DNA of 64,000 nucleotides from Lepidurus packardi (lineage: Eukaryota; Arthropoda; Branchiopoda; Notostraca; Triopsidae), in contig JAKZAN010000003.1 in NCBI GenBank assembly GCA_023053545.1, forward strand, positions 1,453,501 to 1,517,500. The letters are read 5' to 3'. Every line of letters begins with the position of its first letter. Within the stretch, counting starts at the first letter, position 1. A model generated the notes under the pieces. The model saw nothing but the letters and a program-made list of their open reading frames with translations. It searched no databases and had not been told where the DNA came from. The translations under genes and the position numbers were made by a program. Positions 12,049 to 23,470 of the stretch are shown in pieces.

Positions 12049-12087
12049 GTGTTAGATAATATTGGCATATAGCTAAATGCGCTTCAG

Positions 12088-12630
12088 TAGAACACGCGAC
12101 GAACACCTGCTACAGTAAAGATCTAAAATATGCGAACTGCCGCGGCAAACACGAAGCATTCGACCGCACTTGTCCGGCGAGGACCACTGCCCTTGAGAAA
12201 CTAACAAGGAACTCGACAGTGACAACGTCACAAAAATGAAATTCACGTATAGGAGAGATATTGAACAAATAACCGACGTAAACCAACCTGAGCAACTCCG
12301 CTCAGGCTTTGTTACTAACGGCCCAACGAACAGCGACACCGTCTACATGCACAAAGGCGTACCTCAAGGCTCACCCCTATCCCCAACTCTCTTCCTCTTC
12401 TATATAAACGACGCACTGCACCTACTAAAACGTAAACCCATCACGACGCTCGCCTAAGCGGACGCCCTACTCCTTACGTTGACAGGCTCATCCAGCGAAA
12501 CTAACGTCAAAACCCTCCGAAACGTCATAAAGACTCCGGAAAAGTGAGGAAAGGGCCTAAGCCTTTTTACGCGAAAAATAAGTAGGGATCCCGGATTTTT
12601 TTCAAATTCGTCTTCTGAAAATAAAAAAAA
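12088..12630 (+). pseudogene. LINE fragment: ORF1 zinc-knuckle tail and reverse transcriptase piece
   Basis: A + frame near 12090-12235 gives HATNTCYSKDLKYANCRGKH and then DRTCPARTTALEKL, the tail of tandem CCHC knuckles of a Jockey/R1-type ORF1; one Cys is Tyr. From about 12335 another stretch reads KGVPQGSPLSPTLFLFYIND, the RT fingers/palm motif, and then TTLA, a TAA, and ADALLLT. The catalytic YADD has lost its Tyr codon to a stop at 12455-12457. ORF1 and RT are much closer than in an intact LINE, so the middle is deleted. Dead relic. Confidence 0.75.
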
Positions 12631-12735
12631 TATCAAAATGTATGTTTCCTTATAAGAATACAGTATTTGAAAACCCGAATCGATTTCCTTTTATAATAAA
12701 GTCGCAGTAAAATAAAAACCGTACGTTTCTCCTAT

Positions 12736-12856
12736 AGGGCTTATTCCACGAGCAGTTTCCTGGGTTAATCCACCAGATGCGACACTGTAGAAACCGTACG
12801 GCGGTGGTTACCGTGAGAACTAGGGAAAAGCAGCCATTTCTTGAGAGTTTATATTT
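12736..12856 (+). repeat. ISL2EU left TIR
   Basis: About 70 bp match the inverted right end almost perfectly through CACTGTAGAAACCGTACGGC. An unmatched patch of about 35 bp follows, then CATTTCTTGAGAGTTTATAT matches again. The conserved-variable-conserved pattern may reflect patchy gene conversion or relaxed constraint. Confidence 0.85.
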
Positions 12857-12974
12857 ACGTTCGCCACTGTCACTAGAATACCAGTGGCGGGAATTCACTA
12901 TTTACCCATTTAGTCTTGTGATACACATGAAAGAGACCCAGTGCGATTCATTCTGTGTTGTTATTTTTTGTAAT

Positions 12975-14634
12975 ATGGAACTAAATAAAAATTCAGATTG
13001 GGCAACTTGCCTGACTTACGTTCCTTTTCTTAGTGAGAGTGTAATTAAGGACTACTTTAATCAGTGCACTGTATGAAAAAGGCATTATAGGAGAAGCGAA
13101 ACATTCCAAAAAGAACAGTATATTAGTAAGGTCGAAACTTCGCAGACAGAAGATAACTGTATTCAGGTACGAGCTAAATGCTTTCGAAGTTTCCGAAAGA
13201 ATGAGAAGCCTCACGATGTTATGCTATTTTTAAAAACCGCATTGGCCATACAAACATGGCAAGACGTAATAAAGATAGCCTCATGTACTTGTGCTGTAGG
13301 CATTAGTGGTTACTGTAACCATATTATTGCAACTTTGAAGGTGCTAAGTTCCGACAAATGCTCTGGGTTTGAGGAAGTTCCCCCAGAGATAACATGCACT
13401 AGTCGTCCCCAGCAATGGGGTGTAATCCGTTCCAGAGAACAATTTTATTTTCGCTTAAGCGATAATAGTCACACGCGTTCCCTCATTTTTCGTCCTTCTG
13501 TGAAAACTTTCTCCACTGCTGAACAACACGAAGCCCTAGATAAACTGGCGGAAAGCTTTCAATCAAGAAAGAATGTCATGGCCGAATTTTTGCGAGACAC
13601 TTCGTCCACGTCTGTACCCTTACAATATACACGAATCGGAGATGTTCGTGAGGATTGCACTTTATATTACCAACTTCGTAGTAATGCCTCAGATTACTCG
13701 GTATGATTCGTTACTACTCTAAACAAAGAATTGTTACAAATTTTAGGTGATTTGAATTAATAGGTTGTCACGAACGTTGACCCTTGTCAAATCTCGACTC
13801 GCAAACAATTTCAAAGCTCCGGTTGGGACGGCTTTTCATTACCGGTCCGTGGAAACTCTCTACTAGAGCGTTTCAGGGAAGGTTTCCTCAGTCTTATTAG
13901 AGTATCAGCTGCTGAGTCGCGAGAAATCGAGAAGAATAGTAGGGCACAATCCGACAGTCATACATGGAAAATTTCACGAAAGCTGAGGCAAAAAAAACGC
14001 CAATAGTAAAAAGCTTAATTTTAAAAACCTCTTCTATTCATATTTAGACTGACAGCGAGTAAATTTGGACTGGTAGTCAACCGGGTTGCACCATGGACAG
14101 AGACAGGAGTAAAGAACGTCCTGCTGTCAAAGAATCTTAACGGAATTAGAGCCGTTAGTTTTGGCAAGAAAAATGAGTCCGTAGCAGCAAAACGCTATCA
14201 GGCAGAGCTAACACGTTTGGGCCATTACGTAGAAGTTGACTATGTTGGTCTCGTCGTGAACCCGCAAACGCCCTGGCTTGCTGCTAGTCCAGACAGGCGG
14301 GTCTATGATTCCGCAGAACTGTCCCCACATGGAATTATTGAAATAAAATGTCCTTATTCACTCAGGACAAAAAAAGCCCCAAGAGTGCCTTTCTTGCAAA
14401 GATTTCTACGTTAGCCTAGTCGACGAGAAATCTAAACTCAAAAGAAACCATGATTATTATTACCAAGTATTAGGACAAATGGCCTTGTCAGGTGCCGACT
14501 GGTGTGATTTTGTAGTTTACACGTACAAAGGTCTTATAATCGAAAGAATTCATTTCGACCAAGATAAGTGGAACGAAATCAGTATAAAATTGACTGACTT
14601 CTATGTGCAATACGCAATTCCGTTTTATTTTTAA
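12975..14634 (+). pseudogene. YqaJ-type exonuclease with SWIM finger (ISL2EU accessory gene)
   Basis: ATG at 12975 begins MELNKNSDWATCLTYVPFLS. A frame break near 13076 leads into the main frame with a SWIM zinc finger, CTCAVGISGYCNH (C-x-C, C-x-H). After intron-like gaps near 13701-13765 and 13988-14047 comes the nuclease core: LTASKFGLVVNR, AASPDRRVYDS, GIIEIKCPYS and YYYQVLGQMALSGADW. The SPD/ExK arrangement fits PD-(D/E)xK YqaJ-type recombinase nucleases. Indels near 14370 and 14415 shift the frame. The second intron begins GC rather than GT. The gene ends TAA at 14632-14634, exactly where the Gypsy relic begins. Role in ISL2EU is unknown, possibly processing of transposon ends. Confidence 0.75.
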
Positions 14635-15504
14635 TTGTACAGAATTATCAAGAAAACAGGAGATCAAACCTTTTTAATTCAAGACTCGAAAACTTTAAAA
14701 GACGAAAATGTGAATGTAAACAGACTAAAACACTATGTCGAACAAACGTTCGCTGGTGACACCCCATTAACAGAGTCCAGTATTGAAAAATTGCCTGATC
14801 CGAAAATCCCTTCTATACCCCTTACCGTCGAGCAAACCCAAAAGCAATTGGCAGGTTTACTTAAGACCCTTACCGAACTTATTACCGGACCACCTCAACC
14901 ACAGCCAGCAAAACCATCCGAACTTCCTTGGAACAATGCCAGCACCTTACCTACTACCCTACTTCATCCTACACACCAACACCTACATCCACATTCCCTT
15001 GCCACAACACTATCTCCGCTCACAACCCCAAATAGTAGCCAAGAAACTACCGGAGAAACTCATTCACCTAACTCTCCGAACATTCTTAACAACTCCGAAG
15101 ACTCCGAATATTTGCAGATGCCAGCTCCTAATCGTGATTCAAGCACTCCAGGACCACCCCATGAACAAACTTGGTTAGATCATCGAAGTCCCGTTGGCCC
15201 AAACAATTCAAGCTCATCCACCGATACCAGCACAACAAATACAAGTTCATCATCATATGACTCCCCCGCCTTTGGCGATGATGCAACTTTTCGACCCCGT
15301 ACACATAGCACACAAGAAGACCATCGCACTCCTAACGAATCTCCACTCTCCGTCCGACCACGATCTCTATCCGTTAATGATCAACCTCCCTTACGCAGTA
15401 TCCTCCAACCCCCTACTTTACAATTACAACAACCTACCCAAACTACCCGATCTGGTAGACAATCCAAACCGCCTGTCCGCTTCGCCGATCAAGTATTCAA
15501 GTAG
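14635..15504 (+). pseudogene. Gypsy pol 3' end (integrase C-terminal region) relic
   Basis: The open frame begins with YRIIKKTGDQTFLIQD and NVNRLKHY, the pattern of the C-terminal domain of Gypsy integrase (GPYRVxKK...VNVDRLK type). A long Ser/Thr/Pro-rich tail of over 200 codons follows, ending RSGRQSKPPVRFADQ, common at the end of Gypsy pol. Integrase core, RT, RNase H, protease and gag are all missing, so the insertion is 5'-truncated or deleted at 14635. It is followed by an envelope-like frame on the same strand, as in env-bearing Gypsy elements. Confidence 0.7.
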
Positions 15505-15546
15505 AATTCATTTATAGGTCCAATCTTCGGAACAGTTGTTACCCTG

Positions 15547-16386
15547 ATGGCTTTATGTTGCTTTCCACTTGATGCTCAATTTAATCAAGACCATTACCGC
15601 CTTTCGTTGGGAAGTTTAATCCGATATGATGATCAGTTGACCATAACCAGCTCAAAATGGACACTCGTAGCTGACGTCGATCTAACAACTTACGACCAAA
15701 TTATCGAACACCTTGACCAGTACTTGCATACATTCACGCCATTCCCCGTTGAATTCAACATTACCGATATCCACGAAATCTCCATTCTAGGGAAAACTCA
15801 AACCGTTCACATTTCGAACATAAAAAATCTGCAAGCCCAAAGTCTAACCGCCCTTCTTAATATGACAGTTACAAGAGAAAACAACCTGTTCCTTAGAGAT
15901 CTACAAGAGATGAAAAACAAACTTCAAAACATCCGGCAAACTATTACGACCAACAAACGCGATAAACGTTTCGTATTAATTCCCGGTGCAAGCAAAGTAC
16001 TCCATTTCCTTTTTGGTACCGCCGGTGACGACGATCTTCAGGCTATCAATGAGCAGGCAAATCAAATGACGAAAAAATTGACTAGCATCGCTCACATTCA
16101 AGATTTACAAGCATCTCTCATTCAAACCACCCATGAAGAGGCCCTCCGAAACAAAAACACCATAAAAAATATTACGGAAGCTATTAAAATCATCAGCACA
16201 ACAATAGATCAATATCACAAGGAAACAGACCATTCACTCGAAAACATATTACAATTAACCACCGCTAATGCCGAAATCCAGATCAATTTAAAATTCGCAA
16301 ATAATCTACTCCAGTATCTAAATGATCGTTCTCCACAAAACCAAAGAGAGTCCGAACAAAATCTCTCGAAGTCACCTGAACTCTGA
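15547..16386 (+). pseudogene. Envelope-like (baculovirus F-type) relic of a Gypsy element
   Basis: The 279-codon open frame starts at ATG 15547. A hydrophobic stretch upstream in frame suggests the true signal peptide begins slightly earlier. A dibasic, furin-like site (KRDKR) around residue 140 is directly followed by a hydrophobic glycine-containing segment ending LFGT, the layout of the F-protein fusion subunit start seen in env-bearing Gypsy elements. A helical, coiled-coil-like region follows. No transmembrane anchor is seen before the TGA at 16384-16386, so the protein is truncated and unlikely to be functional. Old endogenous copy inside an ISL2EU transposon. Confidence 0.6.
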
Positions 16387-16674
16387 CTCAATTAAATTTC
16401 AAATATACAAGTTACCCAGTGTTATATCCTAGTGTTACCAAGTATACTTGTAGGTATCCTAAAGTTTGCCTTGGTTTTACTTCTCCAACATTAGTCCCAA
16501 ATTATTCCACTGATTGTTTTTATATTTAACGTTTTCGGGATGTTGTTCCTCGTATGATATGTCATCCATGACTCACTCAGAAAAACTAACCAAGCCATCT
16601 GTAAGTTCAATAAAATATTTTCAAATTATTTACTGCCACGAAGTACTGTTTTATATCTTAACGTACGATTTAAT
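16387..16674. other. Noncoding remainder of the Gypsy relic and ISL2EU spacer
   Basis: No gene. AATAAA occurs at about 16609 on the + strand. I could not find an LTR pair bounding the Gypsy relic, so its right edge is unresolved between about 16390 and 16670. Confidence 0.4.
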
Positions 16675-18911
16675 TACTGGGGAAAAGTAGAAATACAAAT
16701 AAGCTAGTGTAGTAGATAAAGTCGAAATACAGCTTACCTTCGAAGCCTTCCTCAATCGAGTTTTCGTGCTCAGTTTCGTCATCACTACCTCCTCTAATTT
16801 CTATTCCTACTTCCAGTACAGAACTTATCTCAGTTTCTATTTCTTCCACATAAACTGGCAATTCCATGGGATCTTCAATCTTCTGTTGCATCAACGGCGT
16901 TTGAAAATTTGTGAGCAACGCACAAACGGTCCAAATTTGGTTTATAACTGGAGCTAAAGACATTGGTACTATGTGAGACAGAATTTTGAATGTCTTAATT
17001 CGTCCAATTCGACGTTCTACATGAATTCGTAGTCTTGCTATTTCTTCAGTTTCTTTAACCTCGTCCAGAGAAAACTGGCGACCTGTCCCTCTAAATGGCG
17101 GTATGTTAAGGGTCACTCCGTTGGGTAAGATTTTTTCTACATCAAACCCCTTTTCTGCCATAATGCTATCGCCAATGCTAAATTCTTGTTCTAGGAGTCC
17201 ACTTTGTAATGTAATTTCCTTGTCTGAAATTGATCCCGAATGAAGGCCAGAAACAAACGTTAGAATGCCATTTGGTGCTATTCCAATAAGCCCTTTAAAT
17301 GTGTGCGTCGACTTGTAAAATGAATACAGTCCAGTTTTTAGCATAAAACTATTTGGACTTTCGCATTTTAGTTCGGTCGCGTCAATGATCACGCGCGTTG
17401 ACGGATACTTCGCCTTAAAGTCCTCCGGAATTGTTTGCACAACGAAATCTTTCGAAGGCCAAATTTTCATGGAACCGAGTCGGAGATACATATACTGAAT
17501 TCAACTTATTAAAGTACGGCTAACAGTTGATTGACTAATGCCAAATCTGTGAGCTAGGTCTTGCTCGCATAAGTTGAGACGAAGGCGACATAAAACGACG
17601 AGAAGTTGATCTTTCCCGCTTAATTTTCTTTTCCCGATCCTGGGCGGCGAAAGAATTTCCTTAGACTCGGCATCACCACGCCACATGAAAACATTTTCGC
17701 CGTTTTCTCCAGCGCCTAGATACCCATACAGTGCGTTAAACTCTTCTACTTGTTCCATCCCTGCATAAAACTTGAGGAGGTTCGGGTCATCCTTAATATC
17801 GTTGAAACTTAATCTGCACAGTGATAAAGTTTTAAGGCTTCCTTCAATGTCTGCTGTGAGTTTTTGCTCATTTGTCTTCAGGTCTGTAAGCTCCGCAACC
17901 AAATCCTGCTTCTCATTTTGCCCTTTGCTAGTTCTATTTCTCCTTGTAACACCCGATGATCAAAGTGTAGATTTGCCACTTCAAGTTGAAACTTTAAATT
18001 TTCCCTTTCTTTTTTAACTAGCTGAATGTTCGCCTGTGCGCTTTTCAATTTGGACTTCAGTTCCGCAATTTTGATTTTTGACATGGAAATCTTCGTTTTC
18101 GTACGGACTAGATCTTCACGGATTTTCAGCATGTCGATAGACCGTTTCTCTAGGAGGGCTTCGTATTCAAGGTTTCTTTTCCTTTCTTCGTCAAGTTCTT
18201 TTTCGAGGCGAGCGATTGTGGCATTGTGCTGCAGTTCAATGGAGGTTATTGTTCCACAAGCAGCCTCGTCGAGTCTACTCTGTGAGTCTAAAGCACTCAC
18301 GGTTTCAAGCTACTGTTCGTTGGAATCTAACTAGAATTTAATACTATTTACATTTAAACGAATTACTGTCAGTACCCTGAACGTCGGCTTCAACTTCCCC
18401 GTCATAATAATCTGACTGCATTCCAGTAGCCTGTATTCCTGCTGCACAGGTTTCTTTTTCAGGTTCACGACAAGCTTGATTTATAGATAATAAGTCAAGA
18501 CTCTTTTTGTTACTACAATCCCGATTATCTAAATCAGGGACATTATCAAGTACTTTTGGACATTTAGGATTTTCACTTGGTTTGTTCTGAAACACACTTG
18601 GCAAAACTTTAGGTTTTAGCTGTCGCCTGCCTATTGACGCATAAAAATCCTTGTCCTTGTAATGAAGGGAACAAATATGTGTGTCTTGGGCCCTATATGT
18701 AAGCATATTCTATAGTTGTGTTATTCAAGGAAACTTTATTTACGTGACAGTGCGGACCAATCTCTCGCTCGATTCTTCTACAGAACTCCTCTAATAACAC
18801 ATAATCTTTCGGAACTTCATGAAACGATATCTTTAGTCCCGTGTCCTTCATAAAATTGGACAGCTTCTTTCCGGACTCCGACTTACATCCAGGTACACAG
18901 CACCTCGTCAT
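16675..18911 (-). pseudogene. ISL2EU transposase: THAP, coiled coil, HTH and DDE_Tnp_4
   Basis: Read on the - strand from ATG 18911. The THAP domain (MTRCCVPGCKSESGKKLSNF, then THICSLHYKDKDF) has its C2CH residues and a 1-nt frame change between its halves (short intron or indel). A long charged coiled coil follows (18300-17880). A lost G near 17930 then shifts the frame. The HTH region reads KRKLSGKDQLLVVLCRLRLN and HRFGISQSTVSRTLIS, ending in TGA at about 17503 where Trp is expected. The catalytic region has VIIDATELKCESP (Asp), GSISDKEIT (Asp) and HVERRIGRIKTF (Glu); DSIMAEKGFD has Glu where Asp is usual. At least one stop and one frameshift make it inactive. Confidence 0.8.
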
Positions 18912-19019
18912 TCTCCAAATTCATCACAGTTTAACTTTACAATAATATCAACTGTTGTTTACAATACAATGACTTGTCTGACGAAGCGTCAGCGGTATCC
19001 TAGTAACAACTGGGAACCC

Positions 19020-19135
19020 AAATATAAACTCTCAAGAAATGGCGGCCTCAGCCTGGTTCCCTGCTATGCTAGCGCCGTACGGTTTCTACAGTGTCGCATC
19101 TGGTGGATTAACCCAGGAAACTGTTCGTGGAATAA
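19020..19135 (-). repeat. ISL2EU right TIR, inner portion
   Basis: Inverted copy of the left TIR. The last bases of the right TIR lie at 33391-33395, beyond the P element that inserted here and duplicated TGGAATAA (19128-19135 and 33383-33390). Confidence 0.85.
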
Positions 19136-19211
19136 CTTAGATCATATACACTATAGCTAGGGCAAGGCTATGCTGCGATGCGTGCAGAGTAAAGGGGGCG
19201 CCAGTAGTAGA

Positions 19212-19231
19212 TTTCCCCACAAAGATGGCGG
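19212..19231 (+). repeat. P-element subterminal direct repeat, left copy
   Basis: TTTCCCCACAAAGATGGCGG, 76 bp from the left end, is identical to 22991-23010 near the right end in the same orientation. Known P elements carry inverted internal repeats, so a direct pair is unusual. A transposase-site role is a guess. Confidence 0.7.
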
Positions 19232-19298
19232 TTTTTGTTTACGTTCGTTATTGTTTACATGGTTTGGCTTTCCAAGGTTTAGAATTCCATCGGAAAGA

Positions 19299-22200
19299 AT
19301 GGTACAATATTGCTCCTTCCCAGGTTGTAAGAAACATTACGAAAAAGGAAAGAATATTACCTTTCATACGTACGTAATTTTTTATATTTCCAAAATTGCA
19401 ATTGAATTATGCTCCGTGATGTGCTATTTCGAACAGGTATCCGTGGAGTAGCGTAGATTTGCTTGAGCAATGGAAACAAATTGTAGGAAATCCGAATCCC
19501 AAAAATAGCCAAAGGATTTGTTCAGCACATTTTTATCCATCTGAACTTATTCACGGTAATGTAGTAAAGCTACATTTTGCAGTAGTGCCAAAACCTGCAA
19601 CTGCTGGTGTGTGAAAAACTTGTGCTTGCATTTGCGATTTTTCTATATTCTTATTCAGTTCTAGATCATTTGATAAGTACCGAAGTGCACGAAAGAGTTC
19701 CTTATTCCACCAGCGACATGGTTCTGGAATAAGTAAAGACCTACTCTTTCTTGTGTATCTTAGTATAATTTGTGTAAATCCGTATTGAATTAGGATTTGG
19801 ATTTCAACGAGCAAAAATATGAAGGAATGAGAGAAGAAGGGGAGACCTTATTAAATTTGAAGCGTCCAGTCGAAGAGGAACGTAGTTCGGACGCGTGTGA
19901 TATGTCATTGTCCATAGAGTGTTCTCAATCTATGGATTTAATACCAACAAGTGTCGAAAATAGCAGCCTTCAAGAAGTATTTTATTTTGTTATGCCATGA
20001 TTCCGACTTAGACTCCTTTCAAAGGTTGACCGAGACAGGAAGTTCAGCCAACCGAAGCCTGAAAAAATTAAAATCTAGTCCACGCAAAAGACTTTTTGCA
20101 GCTTCCTGTAAGCCAAGTGAGCAAGATACCGCAAGAAAAGCTTTGCGAAAGTCCAATGTCGTATGGTGTGCTTATCGTAGCTCTGTTAAGAAAGTGCATG
20201 CTCTTCATAATGCCAGTTTTCGTCTTCGGAAGAGAAATCTAAACTTGAAAGCCGTTTTGAATACTTTACGCCGAAGAGATTTGCTTAGCACGGCTGCATC
20301 TGACTTTTTGCAAGATAATTTCCCTAACAATGTGCTTAAATCCTCCATTTCTACCAGCCTTATTGGTAAGGGTGACATTTTATAGCCCTTAATAATGCAT
20401 TACATTACTTTAGAATTCTCTAATAGCAACTACCTCTAAATACTTATTATTTTCATTGACCCGCACTATATAATATAATCATGGTAAAAGATTATTGTAA
20501 ACTTTTTTCAAACAGCACATTCATTATAGGCAAAAAAGTAAGAATGCATTATTCTCCGAAGATTCGTGCATTTTCAATGACATTGAACTTCTACTCGTCT
20601 AAAGCGTATGACTATGTCCGCAAAACTTTTCGCAATGCTTTGCCACACCCACGAACGCTCAGGAAATGGATTCAAAAAATAGACGGCAAACCGGGGTTCA
20701 GTAAAGAGGCACTATCTGTTCTAAAGATAAAGTATGCTCAATATATCCTCATAGATTATCAAAATGTTGTTATTATTTATTTCAGAAGTGCAGAATTCAA
20801 TGAGAAAAATCCAGGTAGTGTACTTAAGTACAATCTTGTAATTGATGAAATGGCTATTATGTCTTCTTGTGAGTACGACTTTGCCCAAAAACGTGAAATA
20901 GGGAGGGTTGACATGGGCACGGGAATCGACAATGCATCTCTTCCAATTGCCAAAGAAGCTCTAGTATTTCTGGTCGTAACTGTGAACGGGAATAGCAAAA
21001 TTCCACTAGCCTATTTCCTAGTCCATGGCTTAAGCGGTTCTGGAAAAGCAAATCTTATAAAAGAAACGCTCTCTTTATTGCACGAAGCCAATGTGAAAAT
21101 TGTTGGTCTGACATTTGATGGTGCTGCGAATAACCAAGCGATGGCCAGACACCTTGGTGCGATCTTACATTGTAGTAAATGCCAACCTTATTTTCTCCAT
21201 CCGGTGACAGAAGACCATGTCTTCCTTATTTACGATGCTTGTCATATGTTAAAGTTGGTCCGTAATAATTTGGAAAAGAATGTGCTTTATAGCAATGGCA
21301 AAGTAAATTCAGATTATATTATATATACTTCTTTGATTAAAGGTTATTATCTCGCCAGGCAATTAAGTGGGAATACATAACCGCACTGCAGTCATTGCAA
21401 GAAAGAAGTGGTTTACATGCAGCCAACAAACTACGTTTACAGCATATTAATTTTCGGCAGCAAATTATGAAAGTAAGACTGGCAGCTCAAACCATCAGCA
21501 ATTCGGTTGCATCAGCTTTAGAATTCTGCAGTATCTTAAAGAATGAGGATGGGTCACCTGCATATCCACAGTTTCAAGGATGTGAAGAAACTATTAAATT
21601 TATTCGTGTTTTTGATCGGTAAAAGTTCGTCTATTTAGTACGCAGTACGCTTCTAATGCTTTTGAATTTCAGAGCGTTTGACATTCTGAATTCGCGAAAC
21701 TTGCTTGCGCCTGTATGCAAAAAGCCACTGATGGCTTCCAACATTTCGGAAATGCGAAATACAATAAACGAAATTAGTTCGTACATTCAATCTCTCAAAA
21801 TAGAAGGTCAACAACGCAGCGTGTTGGACAGTCCTATCAAAACCGGCTTTCTTGGTTTCTGGAACGACCTGACAGCAGTTAGTTTAATGTATGATGAGTA
21901 CATTGGTTGCATTCCACAGAAGCTCAAGTAATGTACAAGTAATGATCAAACTATACTCTGTTTACATTTTCAGTATTTAGGTATTTACTAACATATAAGC
22001 TAAGCCAAGACCATCTAGAGGTCTTCTTCTCAGCTGTTAGAAGTAGGGGCGGTTTTTCGACTAATCCGACTGCTCGACAGTTCGAAGGGGCCTGGAAAAG
22101 ACTGCTTTTGCAACATGAGATTAAAGGGAGCAATTACGGGAACTATTCTAATGCTATTTCTGCCATGCCAATTTTTACGGTGACCTCTGCTACTTCCAAG

Positions 22201-22843
22201 GCCTTACTAGTAAATGCGGAAAATTGAAAGCAGTCGGTGGAAGATAGTTTTGGGGAATTTACAAGCGATCGAAATGGGAATGTTTTCAACCCAAGTTGTT
22301 GGGTACACTGCAGGTTAGAATTTATATTTAGGAGTAGTTAGTAATTAGTAGAAGTTAGTAGTTAGTAGAATAGTTTACGACTTTATAGTAACACAAATTC
22401 TAGGAAATGTGGTTCGAAGTATTTCAACCAAATTAGCTTGCTCGAAATGCAAAGAAGCCCTAAGAGATTTCAAATGCATCACGTCATCTGACCTAACACT
22501 CATTAAGTATAATGGTGGACTTACGTATCCCTCTTCAAGCGTTGTTAAAATTTGTCAAATGGCGGAAAGATCCTTCAGATCGAGGACTGAAAACGAATCT
22601 GTGACTAGGATTTCTCACAAAGCGTTCGTGGCTATTGACTTCGAAAGTGTTTTTACGGATCTGACAAACCATTTGTTTGAATGCGATCCTTTGGATAATC
22701 ACGTCTTAAAACTAGTCAAACTAGTGATAGAGTTTTACATCAAAGTGAGATACTACCACCACTGCAAGGAACAATTTCAAAAAATGAAAATTCAAAGGAT
22801 TCGAAATAGACTGACCAAGACAATACAGTTCAAAGGTCAGTAA
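19299..22843 (+). pseudogene. P-element transposase, multi-exon, THAP domain
   Basis: ATG at 19299 starts the THAP domain (YCSFPGCKKHY). The intron at 19370-19436 joins to YPWSSVDLLEQWK and RICSAHFYPSEL, completing C2CH. A basic region and leucine-zipper-like coiled coil follow (RLRKRNLNLKAVLNTLRRRD, about 20220-20280). The exon at 20530-21302 carries KYNLVIDEMAIMSS (Asp) and VGLTFDGAANNQAMARH (Asp). The intron at 21303-21358 leads to AIKWEYITALQSLQ. Exons near 21359-21930 and from about 21980 give KLSQDHLEVFFSAVRSRGG, holding the likely acidic residue, and GSNYGNYSNAI. A TGA at about 22225 and a phase mismatch before the last exon (to 22843) suggest inactivation. Frame and motif order follow known P/THAP9 transposases; some splice sites are approximate. 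Confidence 0.8.
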
Positions 22844-22990
22844 AAATGTAACTTTTAAAAAAGAAAACTTAAGCGTGAGCTGATGTTCGTTGCCGTTGTT
22901 AAATTACATTGTTTCACTTGTACAAATTAGAGGGTTGGTACTGTAGCTGTAACGTTTCTGACCCATAAAAGATTCAAAAATCGCGCCTAT

Positions 22991-23010
22991 TTTCCCCACA
23001 AAGATGGCGG
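22991..23010 (+). repeat. P-element subterminal direct repeat, right copy
   Basis: A 20/20 match to 19212-19231 in direct orientation, downstream of the transposase stop and about 75 bp from the reconstructed right end. The two copies are thus almost symmetrically placed. Confidence 0.7.
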
Positions 23011-23470
23011 CTGAGTTTGAGTTATGTCGACCACAGCCGTCCATATGATATAGCCATGCCCTATCTATAGTGTATACAGGGGCGGCGGAGCCATGGGGGC
23101 AGATGCCCCCATGAAAATGCTGCCATGGGGCAGTTCCATACAAACTGCCCCCATGAAAGTTTGGTAGGATATTATCAAAGTTGTATGCTTTTGTGTTGTG
23201 TTTGTCAAGCGCCGAGTAGGTACAGTAGATACTTGTCCTATGTAATCGAAGTAACGATTCTTAATGCACCTGTAGACTGTATTTCTCACTTGACGCAAAT
23301 TCCTTTATTATTGACCAGTAGGGGCATGACACACTCACACGTGTGTGTACACATTGTAACTTTGTACGCGCCTGTACAGTATAACCTCAGCCAACTCATT
23401 TCTCCTGCCTGCAGGGTCAGGCTTCCCCAGCAGGAGGGCAATGTATAGTTGCTGCATGTGACGATAGAGT

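Larger units (their letters stand above)
8444..12074 (+). pseudogene. PIF/Harbinger transposase, split by hAT-D
   Basis: A possible first exon starts at ATG 8444. The main frame is open from about 8526 (TVAVKQFLDHVIEEE) through an HTH-like region (GYSESTIWRVVQTECQWF) to the DDE core: GAIDGCHIPIHPP (first Asp) and FPGSCHDSHVF (second Asp). A 1-nt shift near 9280 moves the frame; YHLIGDSAFPLKKWL and then VEQAFGNLKMRF (the acidic residue) follow. The frame reaches CVLD at 9511, is cut by hAT-D, and resumes at 12057 as NIGI plus TAG at 12072-12074. The order D, D, E and the VEQAFGNLK motif are typical of DDE_Tnp_4 Harbinger transposases. Element termini were not fixed. Confidence 0.85.

Noticed and set aside
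15547-16386. Functional envelope protein
   Set aside because: No transmembrane anchor, isolated from LTRs and from most of pol; treated as a relic.
16766-18334. Plus-strand frames opposite the ISL2EU transposase
   Set aside because: Shadows of the minus-strand THAP/coiled-coil/DDE gene.
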